The translations under genes and the position numbers were made by a program. This document shows, in pieces, positions 1-6,593 of a stretch of DNA of 10,367 nt (its first letter is position 1; each line of letters starts with the position of its first letter). Source of the DNA: Elusimicrobia bacterium UBA5214 (GTDB taxonomy: Bacteria > Elusimicrobiota > UBA5214); the NCBI GenBank assembly GCA_002412545.1, contig DHVG01000001.1:189442-199808 (forward strand), in the 5' to 3' direction. A model generated the notes under the pieces. The model was not told the origin of the DNA. It made no database searches and worked only from the letters and a program-made list of their open reading frames with translations.

Positions 1-892
1 TCTGCTTCGGAGGATGGATAATTGGTATTTGGTGTCTTTCGATGCCTAAATTGATACAAAGTACTGAAACCCAAGAGAGTTTATTTTTAGCTAAACTGAC
101 TTCTTTAGGTGGGTTTTCTAACCGATTGAGGAGTTCAACTAAAGGTAATGTAGATACAAGATATTGATATCCAACTTTTTCATTATTAACGGAGATAATT
201 TTTTTCCCCCAATCAATCTTTTCTACCTTAGAATTCAAACAAATATTTTTTATCTTTTCAGTAAAAACATCACTTAAACTTTGTATTCCTCCCTTTCTGG
301 GGTAGTAGAAATATACATTGTAACCAAAATTTTTTATCAATTTTTTTTCTGCTCCTTCAAGTATTTCTTTTTTATTAATTTGTGGAATGAATGGATTGAC
401 CCAATCAGTAGTTATTTCTTTTAAGGGATGAAGCCAGATTTTTTCATTGTAGGGAAAAAAGAAATATTCGCTAATACCTTTGCCATAGTTGAGTAGACAC
501 CAGTCGGAAAAAGAAGCGGGCGAGCGGGTGAGTGGGTGAGCGGGTGATTGGGAAAGTCCTTTGAGACATTCATTTTTTATCTTTTGAGGAAGTGCCCAGA
601 GATTTGCTTGGAAAGGATAAGGAATATATCTTCCTTGGAAGCAAATTGCTGAATTACGTTTTATTTTTTTTAAATTTCCTTTAAGTAATTTGCGAACTAA
701 ATTTTCTGTATACGATTTGTGCAGATGTAACAAATGTCCAGTATAATCAAAAGTAAACCCATTAATTTTTTTGGAACGACAAAGTCCACCGGTTTTTTCT
801 TCCTTTTCAAAGATTAAATAATCCTTTTTTAAATGATAGGCAGTAGATAAACCAGTTATTCCTGCTCCGAGAATAATAATTTTTTTTTTCAT
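1..892 (-). CDS. FAD-dependent UDP-galactopyranose-mutase-like / protoporphyrinogen-oxidase-like oxidoreductase, C-terminus cut by window edge
   Basis: The frame opens at ATG 892 and runs off the window after 297 codons without a stop. Its ATG shares the ATGA overlap with the stop of the upstream transferase gene, so the two are translationally coupled. Residues 5-17 form a Rossmann dinucleotide-binding loop (IIILGAGITGLST), followed by an acidic residue at the end of the second strand (FEKEEKTGGL, 28-37), as in FAD-binding amine-oxidase and UDP-galactopyranose mutase families. Later motifs DYTGHLLHL (49-57) and FFPYNEKIW (about 143-151) resemble the flavin and substrate regions of UGM-like enzymes. 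The protein is probably a cytoplasmic flavoenzyme modifying a nucleotide sugar or a related intermediate, given the adjacent glycan genes. The exact substrate is unknown, and a true Glf is not assured. A 14-residue loop (114-127, rich in S and P) is encoded by an 8-bp tandem repeat and is probably not conserved. Confidence 0.8.
   Translation of the reverse strand, partial: MKKKIIILGAGITGLSTAYHLKKDYLIFEKEEKTGGLCRSKKINGFTFDYTGHLLHLHKSYTENLVRKLLKGNLKKIKRNSAICFQGRYIPYPFQANLWALPQKIKNECLKGLSQSPAHPLTRSPASFSDWCLLNYGKGISEYFFFPYNEKIWLHPLKEITTDWVNPFIPQINKKEILEGAEKKLIKNFGYNVYFYYPRKGGIQSLSDVFTEKIKNICLNSKVEKIDWGKKIISVNNEKVGYQYLVSTLPLVELLNRLENPPKEVSLAKNKLSWVSVLCINLGIERHQIPIIHPPKQ
514..553. repeat. 8-bp tandem repeat (five units) inside the FAD enzyme gene
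   Basis: Five consecutive octamers read AAGCGGGC, GAGCGGGT, GAGTGGGT, GAGCGGGT and GATTGGGA on the plus strand. The block is much richer in G than the surrounding AT-rich sequence. It encodes residues 114-127 of the flavoenzyme, in the loop just before the conserved F-x-D/E-W segment, without breaking the frame. Confidence 0.85.
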
Positions 893-1905
893 TCCATTTT
901 TATTTTTTGTATTTTTAAACTAAAAATAATAAAAGAAAAAACAATTAAAAAATAAATTACTACTCCAAATATAGTCTTTACTCGTGTGACTAACCAAGCG
1001 AAAAAAGATAAACTTAAACTTACTAAACAAGCAAAAATGAGAACTTTCATCCTTGAAATCCCTGATGCTTCTAACCTTAAAGCAAAATGGTCCTTAGAAC
1101 CGAGAAATGGTGATCTCCCCTGACGAATTCGCATATACATCACAAAAAAAGTATCATAAATTGGAATAGCCAAAATTAGTATCGGTGCATAAAGTCCAAT
1201 CTCACTAATTTTAGTATAAGAAGTTCCTAAAGAAAATGATGCAAGAAGAAAACCAAGCAAGAGTGAACCTGTATCACCCATAAAAATTTTATATTTTTTT
1301 GAAATATTATAAGGTAAGAATCCCAAACATGCAGCAGTTAAGGAAATACTCGCAAAGTTGACATATATTTCTTCACCAACTAAAGCAATGAAAAAAAAGG
1401 CAAAAGCAGCAATCGCTGAAACACTTGCTGCTAAACCATCCATTATATCTATTATATTAATTGCGTTGATTATCCCAACGACCCAGAAGATTGTCAAAAA
1501 ATCAGCAAAATATTTTGGAGAAATAAACTTAAGTCGTATATCATAATGGATAAGAATAAGGGCAACTAAAATTTGTATCGCAAATTTTAACTTGTAGTTC
1601 ACACCGTCTGTTTTTAAATCATCAATTAGTCCCAGGATTATAATGACGATACTCCCCAAAAAGATACCTCGTAAAGAACGCAAAGTTCCAGTTGGAAAAC
1701 GAGTAAAAAGACGAATTAAAATTAAAGTAATAACAAAGGAAGAAAAGATTGCTAAACCACCAAAATAAGGAGTAGAAATTTTATGGGTTTTTACTTCACT
1801 TATTGGATGGTCAAAAATCTGATAATGCAAAGCAAGAGAACGCATTAAAGGAGTAAAGATCAATGATAGTAACAGCGTACTGAAAAAAACAAGTAAATAA
1901 ACCAT
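889..1905 (-). CDS. Polyprenyl-phosphate sugar-1-phosphate transferase, WecA/MraY (glycosyltransferase 4) family
   Basis: This polytopic membrane enzyme should transfer a sugar-1-phosphate (often GlcNAc-1-P) from a UDP-sugar to undecaprenyl phosphate, the first step of a lipid-linked glycan. Numbered from ATG 1905 (338 residues), it shows the family motifs in order. These are DHPISEVKTHKISTPYFGG (32-50), the Mg-binding DD pair in GLIDDLK (95-96), NAINIIDIMDGLA (147-159), MGDTGS (209-214) and, on a cytoplasmic loop, GRSPFLGSKDHFALRL (263-278) with His273. About ten hydrophobic segments are visible. ATG 1905 is preferred over TTG 1911 because AAGGA lies 7 nt upstream and the ATG overlaps the preceding stop as TAATG. 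It lacks the long cytoplasmic hallmarks of true MraY, and the SPF...DH..RL loop is closer to WecA/TagO. The sugar specificity cannot be read from the sequence. Confidence 0.9.
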   Translation of the reverse strand: MVYLLVFFSTLLLSLIFTPLMRSLALHYQIFDHPISEVKTHKISTPYFGGLAIFSSFVITLILIRLFTRFPTGTLRSLRGIFLGSIVIIILGLIDDLKTDGVNYKLKFAIQILVALILIHYDIRLKFISPKYFADFLTIFWVVGIINAINIIDIMDGLAASVSAIAAFAFFFIALVGEEIYVNFASISLTAACLGFLPYNISKKYKIFMGDTGSLLLGFLLASFSLGTSYTKISEIGLYAPILILAIPIYDTFFVMYMRIRQGRSPFLGSKDHFALRLEASGISRMKVLIFACLVSLSLSFFAWLVTRVKTIFGVVIYFLIVFSFIIFSLKIQKIKME

Positions 1906-2657
1906 TAACAATTCCTTTTAAGTATTATATTCTTGATCAACAAAATAAAATATCGTACTACTGTAGGAACAATCTTAATTTTACTTTTACTTTTTTTCAA
2001 ATCGTACCGCAACGATAACGGTATTTCACAAATTTTTGGTTTTAATTTTCTTAATTTGATGAGAATTTCTACCATTACCGTGAACCCTTTTTCAGTAATA
2101 AATTTTTCCCCATACAAAGCGGTTGCTTGTTTAAGTAAATTTCCTGAATAAGCACGATAACCCGAAGTATAATCTTTTACCCCTTGATAGAGAAAGAAAA
2201 AACTTAATATCCAGTACGCTCCACGGCTTAAGAAACGCCGAAAAAAATGTAAACCGACTTCTTTGCCTCCTTGACAAAAACGCGAAGCAATAACCAGTTG
2301 TTCACCCTCCTGGTTAATCTTTTCTACCATTTGGGGAATTAGTCCTGGTGAATGAGTGTTATCCGCATCTAATGTGATAACTACATCCTCATTTTTCAAG
2401 TAAGGAAAAATATAGTTTAATCCACTTTTCAATGCTTCACCTAAACCACGATTTTTTTCATGAGTTATAATTCTTAACGACAAATTCTTAGCAGAACTAT
2501 AAGCAATTTCTCCTGTGTGGTCAGTAGAACCATCATTAATTAAGACAACTTGGTAAGCAAAAGTAATTACTTCTTTGTTTATTGTTTTTTTTATCTCCCC
2601 CAAAAGGTCAGATAGTCCCTTTTCTTCGTTATAAGCAGGTAAAATGATATATATCAT
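1905..2657 (-). CDS. Family 2 glycosyltransferase, dolichol/polyprenyl-phosphate mannosyltransferase (DPM1-like)
   Basis: The 250-residue GT-A fold protein begins MIYIILPAYNEE, the classic nucleotide-sugar-binding start of GT2 enzymes. It continues with VLINDGSTD (38-46), the metal-binding region TLDADNTHSP (96-104, Asp97/Asp99), IASRFCQGG (123-131), DYTSGYRAY (162-170), EKGFTVMVEIL (189-199) and a C-terminal EIPLSLRYD...KSKIK segment typical of DPM1-like enzymes. No transmembrane anchor is evident, so it should act on the cytoplasmic membrane face, charging polyprenyl phosphate with a hexose. Its ATG overlaps the ligase stop in an ATGA of 4 bp, and its TAA overlaps the next ATG by one base. 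This implies coupled translation with the ligase before it and the WecA-like enzyme after it. A role in making a lipid-linked sugar donor for surface or pilin glycosylation is inference. Confidence 0.9.
   Translation of the reverse strand: MIYIILPAYNEEKGLSDLLGEIKKTINKEVITFAYQVVLINDGSTDHTGEIAYSSAKNLSLRIITHEKNRGLGEALKSGLNYIFPYLKNEDVVITLDADNTHSPGLIPQMVEKINQEGEQLVIASRFCQGGKEVGLHFFRRFLSRGAYWILSFFFLYQGVKDYTSGYRAYSGNLLKQATALYGEKFITEKGFTVMVEILIKLRKLKPKICEIPLSLRYDLKKSKSKIKIVPTVVRYFILLIKNIILKRNC
1913..1917 (-). promoter_or_regulatory. Ribosome binding site AAGGA that fixes the start of the WecA-like gene
   Basis: On the minus strand AAGGA lies 7 nt before ATG 1905 and overlaps the end of the upstream glycosyltransferase gene. 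The alternative TTG at 1911 would lie right next to it, so the ATG is favoured. Confidence 0.7.
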
Positions 2658-4168
2658 TTTATTAGTTTTTCCAAATTAGCGGTTAAATAAATTGGTATTT
2701 TTAATTTTTTAGCCTGTTCTAATGTTTCTCTGGCGTTTTCTTTTTCCCCCAGCAAATAATGTATCCATGCTTTATCCAACCAGTAAGGTGCATATTTTTT
2801 TTCCTTGTTTATCGCTTGTCCAATGAGAGTTAGAGCATGTTCCAACCAATGGACAGATTTATTCTGGGGAAAATATTGGGTATAAACAGTACTTAAAACT
2901 TGATAAGTTGGAGTATACTCCGGATCAAGTTTTAAAGAAGTGAGTAATTCTCTTTCTGCTTTAGGGAGGTTCTTTTCGGTATTGAAATAATATAATCCTC
3001 GTGCATAAAAACGATTAGCCAGAAAAAATCTAGTTATAAAATAAGAAAAAAATAAAAGTAAAATAGTTAGAACTACTAAAAAGTATTTTTTTCCTTTTAA
3101 GTTTACCCTGCACCTAATTGATGCAGGGTTCATTTCTAACCCTAATAAGATCCAGAAAGTTAATGCTACACCAGGTATAGATAAATTGTAATCAATAAAA
3201 TTATGGATAAGAAGAGCAGTCATACCCATAGAAATTCCCCAATTTTTTTCTCTTTGCCAGAGGAAGTAAATCATCAATATGCCAAGGAACCCAAGAAAAG
3301 AGAATATTCCATTTTCCGCAAGTAGTTGTAAATAATAGTTATGTGCATAAAGAGAATTCAATCCTTGTGTTTTGAATTGTGAATAATAGCGGGCAAAATT
3401 ACCCAAACCAATACCAGTTAAAGGACGAGTAACAAACATTTTTACTGCCCCCTGCCACCAGAGCAGACGGTTGCTTACTTCTAATTGAGAAAGTTTAAAG
3501 ATAAGTAAAAGACTAAAAACTAAGACCAAAACCAAAAAAAATTTTCTCTCTGGTCTAAAAAACAAGAGAAAAGCAAGGAATAAACTTAAAATTGCTCCTA
3601 AAGAACCGGTAAGAATCAAACCAACTAAAAGTAAAATACTCGCTAAAAATTTCCAATTTGTAATTTGTAATCTGTAATCTGTAATTTGGTAAATTGTCAA
3701 TGGTATTGCCATTATTAAATAACCAGCAAAAATATTAGGATTGATTAAACTTGATTTCGAAGGATATACCCCGTGGAAAAAGTAGTCAAAAATTCCTTTT
3801 AGAGTTAAAAATATGGCGATTCCAATAATCCCTTTACAAAAAAGTTTTTTCTCCTCGGAAAACAAAAGAGCAAAAAGAAAAAAAATAAAATAATTTAACC
3901 AATTAAAAAATTCTTCTCGGCTGGTAAATTTGCTGTAAGAAAAAAAATATGACAAAATTAAACTGAAAAATAAGATAATTAAACTTGGTGGGATAGAAAT
4001 AAAGACAATTTCCTTTCTTTGATATGAAATAAAAAAATAAAATAAAAGAAGTAAAATTGTCCCTAAATGAATAACTGTTTGTGCCCAAAGGTCAGCACTA
4101 CCTGAACTGAGAACTGCAAAAAATAAAAGTGATATTATTCCGTATGCAATGATTTTCTCTCGCCACAA
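2654..4168 (-). CDS. O-antigen ligase/polymerase-like membrane protein (Wzy_C/WaaL family) with C-terminal TPR domain
   Basis: This 504-residue protein has about a dozen hydrophobic segments. A periplasmic-loop signature, SNRLLWWQGAVKMF..RPLTGIGLGNF..Y (232-262) followed by AHNYYLQLLAENG (275-287), is characteristic of the Wzy_C superfamily of O-antigen ligases and polymerases and bacterial O-oligosaccharyltransferases. Conserved Arg234 and His276 fit family residues. After the last membrane segment (about 362-383) come TPR-like helices (387-500), for example AERELLTSLKLDPEYTPTYQVLS. The start is uncertain: no ATG exists near the N-terminus, TTG 4168 is the first recognised start 13 nt after the pilQ stop, and the frame stays open a few codons further upstream. 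Its position directly behind pilQ and ahead of two lipid-linked sugar enzymes makes a pilin or surface-glycan transferase attractive, but ligase and polymerase roles cannot be told apart here. It carries two foreign-looking repeats (3105-3129, 3655-3689). Confidence 0.88.
   Translation of the reverse strand: MWREKIIAYGIISLLFFAVLSSGSADLWAQTVIHLGTILLLLFYFFISYQRKEIVFISIPPSLIILFFSLILSYFFSYSKFTSREEFFNWLNYFIFFLFALLFSEEKKLFCKGIIGIAIFLTLKGIFDYFFHGVYPSKSSLINPNIFAGYLIMAIPLTIYQITDYRLQITNWKFLASILLLVGLILTGSLGAILSLFLAFLLFFRPERKFFLVLVLVFSLLLIFKLSQLEVSNRLLWWQGAVKMFVTRPLTGIGLGNFARYYSQFKTQGLNSLYAHNYYLQLLAENGIFSFLGFLGILMIYFLWQREKNWGISMGMTALLIHNFIDYNLSIPGVALTFWILLGLEMNPASIRCRVNLKGKKYFLVVLTILLLFFSYFITRFFLANRFYARGLYYFNTEKNLPKAERELLTSLKLDPEYTPTYQVLSTVYTQYFPQNKSVHWLEHALTLIGQAINKEKKYAPYWLDKAWIHYLLGEKENARETLEQAKKLKIPIYLTANLEKLIK
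3105..3129. repeat. Small palindrome (8-bp arms, 9-nt loop) inside the ligase gene
   Basis: ACCCTGCA (3105-3112) and TGCAGGGT (3122-3129) are perfect reverse complements separated by 9 nt. It is visibly more GC-rich than its flanks and encodes residues 347-355 (NPASIRCRV) on the loop before the last membrane segment. It resembles a REP-type palindrome that has been accommodated in frame. Confidence 0.6.
3655..3689. repeat. 7-bp tandem repeat (five units) inside the ligase gene
   Basis: Heptamers AATTTGT, AATTTGT, AATCTGT, AATCTGT and AATTTGG follow each other without interruption on the plus strand. They encode residues 160-171 of the ligase (YQITDYRLQITN), a polar loop between two membrane helices. 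Confidence 0.85.
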
Positions 4169-4181
4169 TTTTTTGCGTTTT

Positions 4182-5477
4182 TCAATCTTCCAGAATTACC
4201 GGTCTAAGAAAGACTAAGAGTTCACTTCGCGACTTACTGTCTGAGCGATATTTGAAAAGAGTACCTAATAATGGTAATTCTCCGAGGAAAGGTATTTTTT
4301 CAAGATTAGTTATGTCGGTTTCCCGGATTAATCCACCAATGACTAAAGTTTCATTATTGTTCACCATTACGGTTACTTCGGCTTCCCGTGTACCTACTTG
4401 AGGAGGAACGCCACCCCCTCCGCCTGTAGGCACGCTTACCTCGGGTTTTACTTTTAGAATAATTTGTCGTGCTTCGTTCACCGTAGGAGTTACAGTTAAT
4501 TTTACTCCGGCTTCAAGAAACTGCCAATTTTCCTGAGAGACACCGCCGGTTCCCACCGTGGTAGTCTTATAGGGGATTTTATCACCAATCAAAATTTTTG
4601 CTTCTTTGTTATTTAAAGTAGCAACGCGCGGAGTAGCCAAAACTTTTGTTTTACCTTCAGTGATTAAAGCTCCCAGTTTTGCTTCTAATCTCAAACGGTC
4701 AGTAACCCGTCCGAAGCTAAAAATTGCCCCACTTGCTGGTGTAGTTAGTTTCGCACTTACTTCTAAATTTTCTCCTTGGACGATTTGTTGGCCACTTGTA
4801 CCAACTCCGGCTGGATAAACGGTCTGTTGTGCAACTGCAGTATCTCCTTCCTTGTAGGCCCAGCTGATGCCTAATTCGTCTAAATCATTAAGTTTTACAT
4901 CAACCATTTTTGCTTCAATCATTACTTGGTAAGGTTTTTTGTCTAATTCTTTAATCAGTTTTTCGGCCGATTCTAAACCTTCCGGAGTATCCGTAATAAT
5001 TAAAGAATTTGTTCGTGTATCAACATTGGTTATTCCTTTTCTTCCCTCCGCAGTACGGATTGCATCAAGTTGAGTTTTTACTTCGTCAGCTTTAGCATAA
5101 TTTAAAGGATAAATTTTTGTAAAAGTTATTGCTTTAGCCCGCTCAAGAGTAAGCATTTCTGGTGTGAGGATACGCAAGATATTCGTTCCCACAGTCTGAT
5201 AAGTCAATCCCCTAAGAGTTAATACTGTGTTCAATGCTTGGTCAAAAGGGACATTATCAAGATGAATCGTGATAGTTCCCTTTACTTCATCACCGTAAAT
5301 AATATTTATCCCACTTTTTAGAGCGAATAATCTGAATACCTCACGGATATCGGCATCTTGAAAATGTAAATTCATTGCTTCCTTTGGTAACTTGATTTCT
5401 TCTGGATAAATTTTACTAATTAGAAGATTAGAAGATTGGAAGATTAAAAGTAAAAAGAAGATAAATGTTCTCTTCAT
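4182..5477 (-). CDS. pilQ: Type IV pilus secretin PilQ (compact form)
   Basis: PilQ forms the outer-membrane multimeric pore through which the pilus passes. The 431-residue protein has a signal peptide (1 to about 22). A short N0/STN-like domain follows (about 36-105, with DADIREVFRLFALKSGINIIY), then an N1 secretin_N domain (about 119-185, with TNSLIITDTPEGL). The secretin pore domain runs from about 195 to 430. Its hallmarks are present: ATPRVATLNNKEAKILIGDKIPY, the glycine-rich gate loop TGGGGGVPP, and the IPFLGELPLLGTLFK signature (395-409). It is far shorter than proteobacterial PilQ (roughly 600-770 residues) because the AMIN peptidoglycan-binding modules are absent. ATG 5477 overlaps the pilP stop by 4 bp and has a GGAGG site 7 nt upstream. 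The signal peptide core is built on an 8-bp repeat (5419-5450). Order after pilMNOP favours PilQ over a type II GspD. Confidence 0.95.
   Translation of the reverse strand: MKRTFIFFLLLIFQSSNLLISKIYPEEIKLPKEAMNLHFQDADIREVFRLFALKSGINIIYGDEVKGTITIHLDNVPFDQALNTVLTLRGLTYQTVGTNILRILTPEMLTLERAKAITFTKIYPLNYAKADEVKTQLDAIRTAEGRKGITNVDTRTNSLIITDTPEGLESAEKLIKELDKKPYQVMIEAKMVDVKLNDLDELGISWAYKEGDTAVAQQTVYPAGVGTSGQQIVQGENLEVSAKLTTPASGAIFSFGRVTDRLRLEAKLGALITEGKTKVLATPRVATLNNKEAKILIGDKIPYKTTTVGTGGVSQENWQFLEAGVKLTVTPTVNEARQIILKVKPEVSVPTGGGGGVPPQVGTREAEVTVMVNNNETLVIGGLIRETDITNLEKIPFLGELPLLGTLFKYRSDSKSRSELLVFLRPVILED
5419..5450. repeat. 8-bp tandem repeat (four units) in the pilQ signal peptide
   Basis: Four octamers, ATTAGAAG, ATTAGAAG, ATTGGAAG and ATTAAAAG, run together on the plus strand. 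On the coding strand they give residues 10-20 of PilQ (LLIFQSSNLLI), spanning the hydrophobic core and end of the signal peptide. Confidence 0.85.
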
Positions 5478-5974
5478 TTAGTTTCCTCCGTAATATTTAG
5501 TTCTACTCTCCCATCAGCAGTAAGAAGAATTATCTTATTTTTTTCTATATTAGCTTTGACTTCAGAGATTATTTTACCTTCCGCGTCAACAAGTTTGCCT
5601 TCTTTGAGGATATAATTTTTTCCTCCCGGTGCAGTTAATAAGACAATTTTTCCTTTTTCATCTTCAATTATACCTTTAACTAAGAATGAACGCAAATTTG
5701 TTGCAGTCAATTTTTCGCTTAATTTCTTACTTGTTGCTAATCCACCAATAAGTGAAATAAATGGGTCACGGAAACGATGTCCCTGGTATACATAAGCCAT
5801 CTTTTTTGCTTTTGTTGGTTCAGGTTTCGCTACCGGTGCAGGAGGAATTACTGTTTGTATTGATTCAACTCGTTTTACTGGTTTAGTTTCTTTCTTTCCA
5901 CAACCTATTCCAGTAGAGAGTAGAAAGTAGAAAGTAGAAAGTAAAAGGAGAACCACTAATTTTTTTATTTTCAT
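5474..5974 (-). CDS. pilP: Type IV pilus assembly lipoprotein PilP
   Basis: PilP is the inner-membrane-anchored periplasmic lipoprotein linking the PilNO platform to the secretin. From ATG 5974 the protein is 166 residues. A charged N-terminus (MKIKK) and hydrophobic core end at a lipobox-like TGIGC, placing the lipidated cysteine at residue 25; the -3 residue is Gly instead of the usual Leu. A Pro/Lys-rich linker (about 30-60) precedes the conserved Y..HRFRDPF motif (about 65-75) and a small beta domain with repeated KGIIEDEKGKIVLLTAPGG-type strands, as in PilP homology domains. A TTG at 5995 would add seven residues but lies in a tandem-repeat spacer and before the lipoprotein signal, so ATG is preferred. 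The stop overlaps the pilQ start by 4 bp. Part of the signal peptide (10-21) is encoded by a 7-bp repeat. Confidence 0.88.
   Translation of the reverse strand: MKIKKLVVLLLLSTFYFLLSTGIGCGKKETKPVKRVESIQTVIPPAPVAKPEPTKAKKMAYVYQGHRFRDPFISLIGGLATSKKLSEKLTATNLRSFLVKGIIEDEKGKIVLLTAPGGKNYILKEGKLVDAEGKIISEVKANIEKNKIILLTADGRVELNITEETK
5485..5489 (-). promoter_or_regulatory. Strong ribosome binding site GGAGG for pilQ
   Basis: GGAGG on the minus strand is separated by 7 nt from ATG 5477. It is the clearest Shine-Dalgarno sequence in the window, where most genes have weak or no visible sites. It suggests that the secretin is translated more strongly than its neighbours. Confidence 0.75.
5913..5947. repeat. 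7-bp tandem repeat (five units) in the pilP lipoprotein signal
   Basis: Units GTAGAGA, GTAGAAA, GTAGAAA, GTAGAAA and GTAAAAG are contiguous on the plus strand. They encode residues 10-21 (LLLSTFYFLLST), almost the whole hydrophobic core just before the lipobox cysteine. Confidence 0.87.
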
Positions 5975-5989
5975 ATTATTGATTTTTGC

Positions 5990-6017
5990 TAACAACTAAT
6001 AACTATCAACTATGGAC
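5990..6017. repeat. 7-bp tandem repeat (four units) in the pilO-pilP spacer
   Basis: TAACAAC, TAATAAC, TATCAAC and TATGGAC form a degenerate heptamer array with invariant T-A at positions 1-2 and A-C at positions 6-7. It fills most of the non-coding gap between the pilO stop and the pilP start. Confidence 0.7.
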
Positions 6018-6037
6018 TACCTCAAGTCAACTTCCTT

Positions 6038-6583
6038 TCAAGGTGAACCTTCTTTAAAAGTATATGTAATCAAGTTAAATGTAGCACTAATTGTTTTTTC
6101 TTCACTACCCAATTGACCAGTGAGACGCAAATTGACCGTATTGATAATTCGTTCGCTCTGTGCGAGCGCAGTTAAAAATGTAGCTAAACCGTGATAGTTA
6201 GTAACCGATTGAATACTGAAAGGTAGTTCTACAAAGTAATCTCTTTGATTAGGTGATTGCGGTGCTAAATTAGTGATGTTTACTTGGTATTTTTCAGCCA
6301 TCCGAGTAAGATTACGAAGTAAGGAAGGTATTTCTTTTTTCTTGGGAAGATAGCTCTCTATTTCTTTCAACTCGGTAGTTAGAGATTCCATTTCTTTTTT
6401 TATTCGTTCCAGTTCCTGGGTATTTGTCCTCGCCAACTGTACTTTTCCTTTTAATTCAGTAATTTTTTTCTCCACCGTTTTAGTTTTTACCCCTAAAGGA
6501 CGCCAAAGGTAGCTATAAAAGACATAAATTAAAGCAATAATGCCAACAACAAGCAAAATTTTATGTTGCTTAGTTAATTTCAT
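6038..6583 (-). CDS. pilO: Type IV pilus inner-membrane platform protein PilO
   Basis: This 181-residue bitopic protein has a short cytoplasmic N-terminus (MKLTKQHK) and one membrane helix (about 9-29). A lysine/glutamate-rich coiled coil follows (about 33-76), then a ferredoxin-like periplasmic domain. The segment NLAPQSPNQRDYFVELPFSIQSVTNYHGLATFLTALAQSERIINTVNLRLTG is typical of the PilO family (pfam PilO). PilO dimerises with PilN and contacts PilP to align the inner-membrane machinery with PilQ. Position between pilN and pilP supports the call despite the family's low sequence identity. ATG 6583 follows a purine-rich AGAAGAG that is closer than usual for a ribosome site. A type II secretion GspM-like protein would be the alternative, but the pilM-N-P-Q context excludes it in practice. 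Confidence 0.9.
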   Translation of the reverse strand: MKLTKQHKILLVVGIIALIYVFYSYLWRPLGVKTKTVEKKITELKGKVQLARTNTQELERIKKEMESLTTELKEIESYLPKKKEIPSLLRNLTRMAEKYQVNITNLAPQSPNQRDYFVELPFSIQSVTNYHGLATFLTALAQSERIINTVNLRLTGQLGSEEKTISATFNLITYTFKEGSP

Positions 6584-6593
6584 CTCTTCTTAA

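Noticed and set aside
3693..3698. TTGACA on the minus strand inside the ligase as an internal promoter
   Set aside because: No acceptable -10 hexamer lies 15-19 bp downstream; that stretch is the heptamer array.
5913..6017. Repeated short units considered as a CRISPR array
   Set aside because: Units are 7-8 bp and directly adjacent, without spacers, and no cas gene is present.
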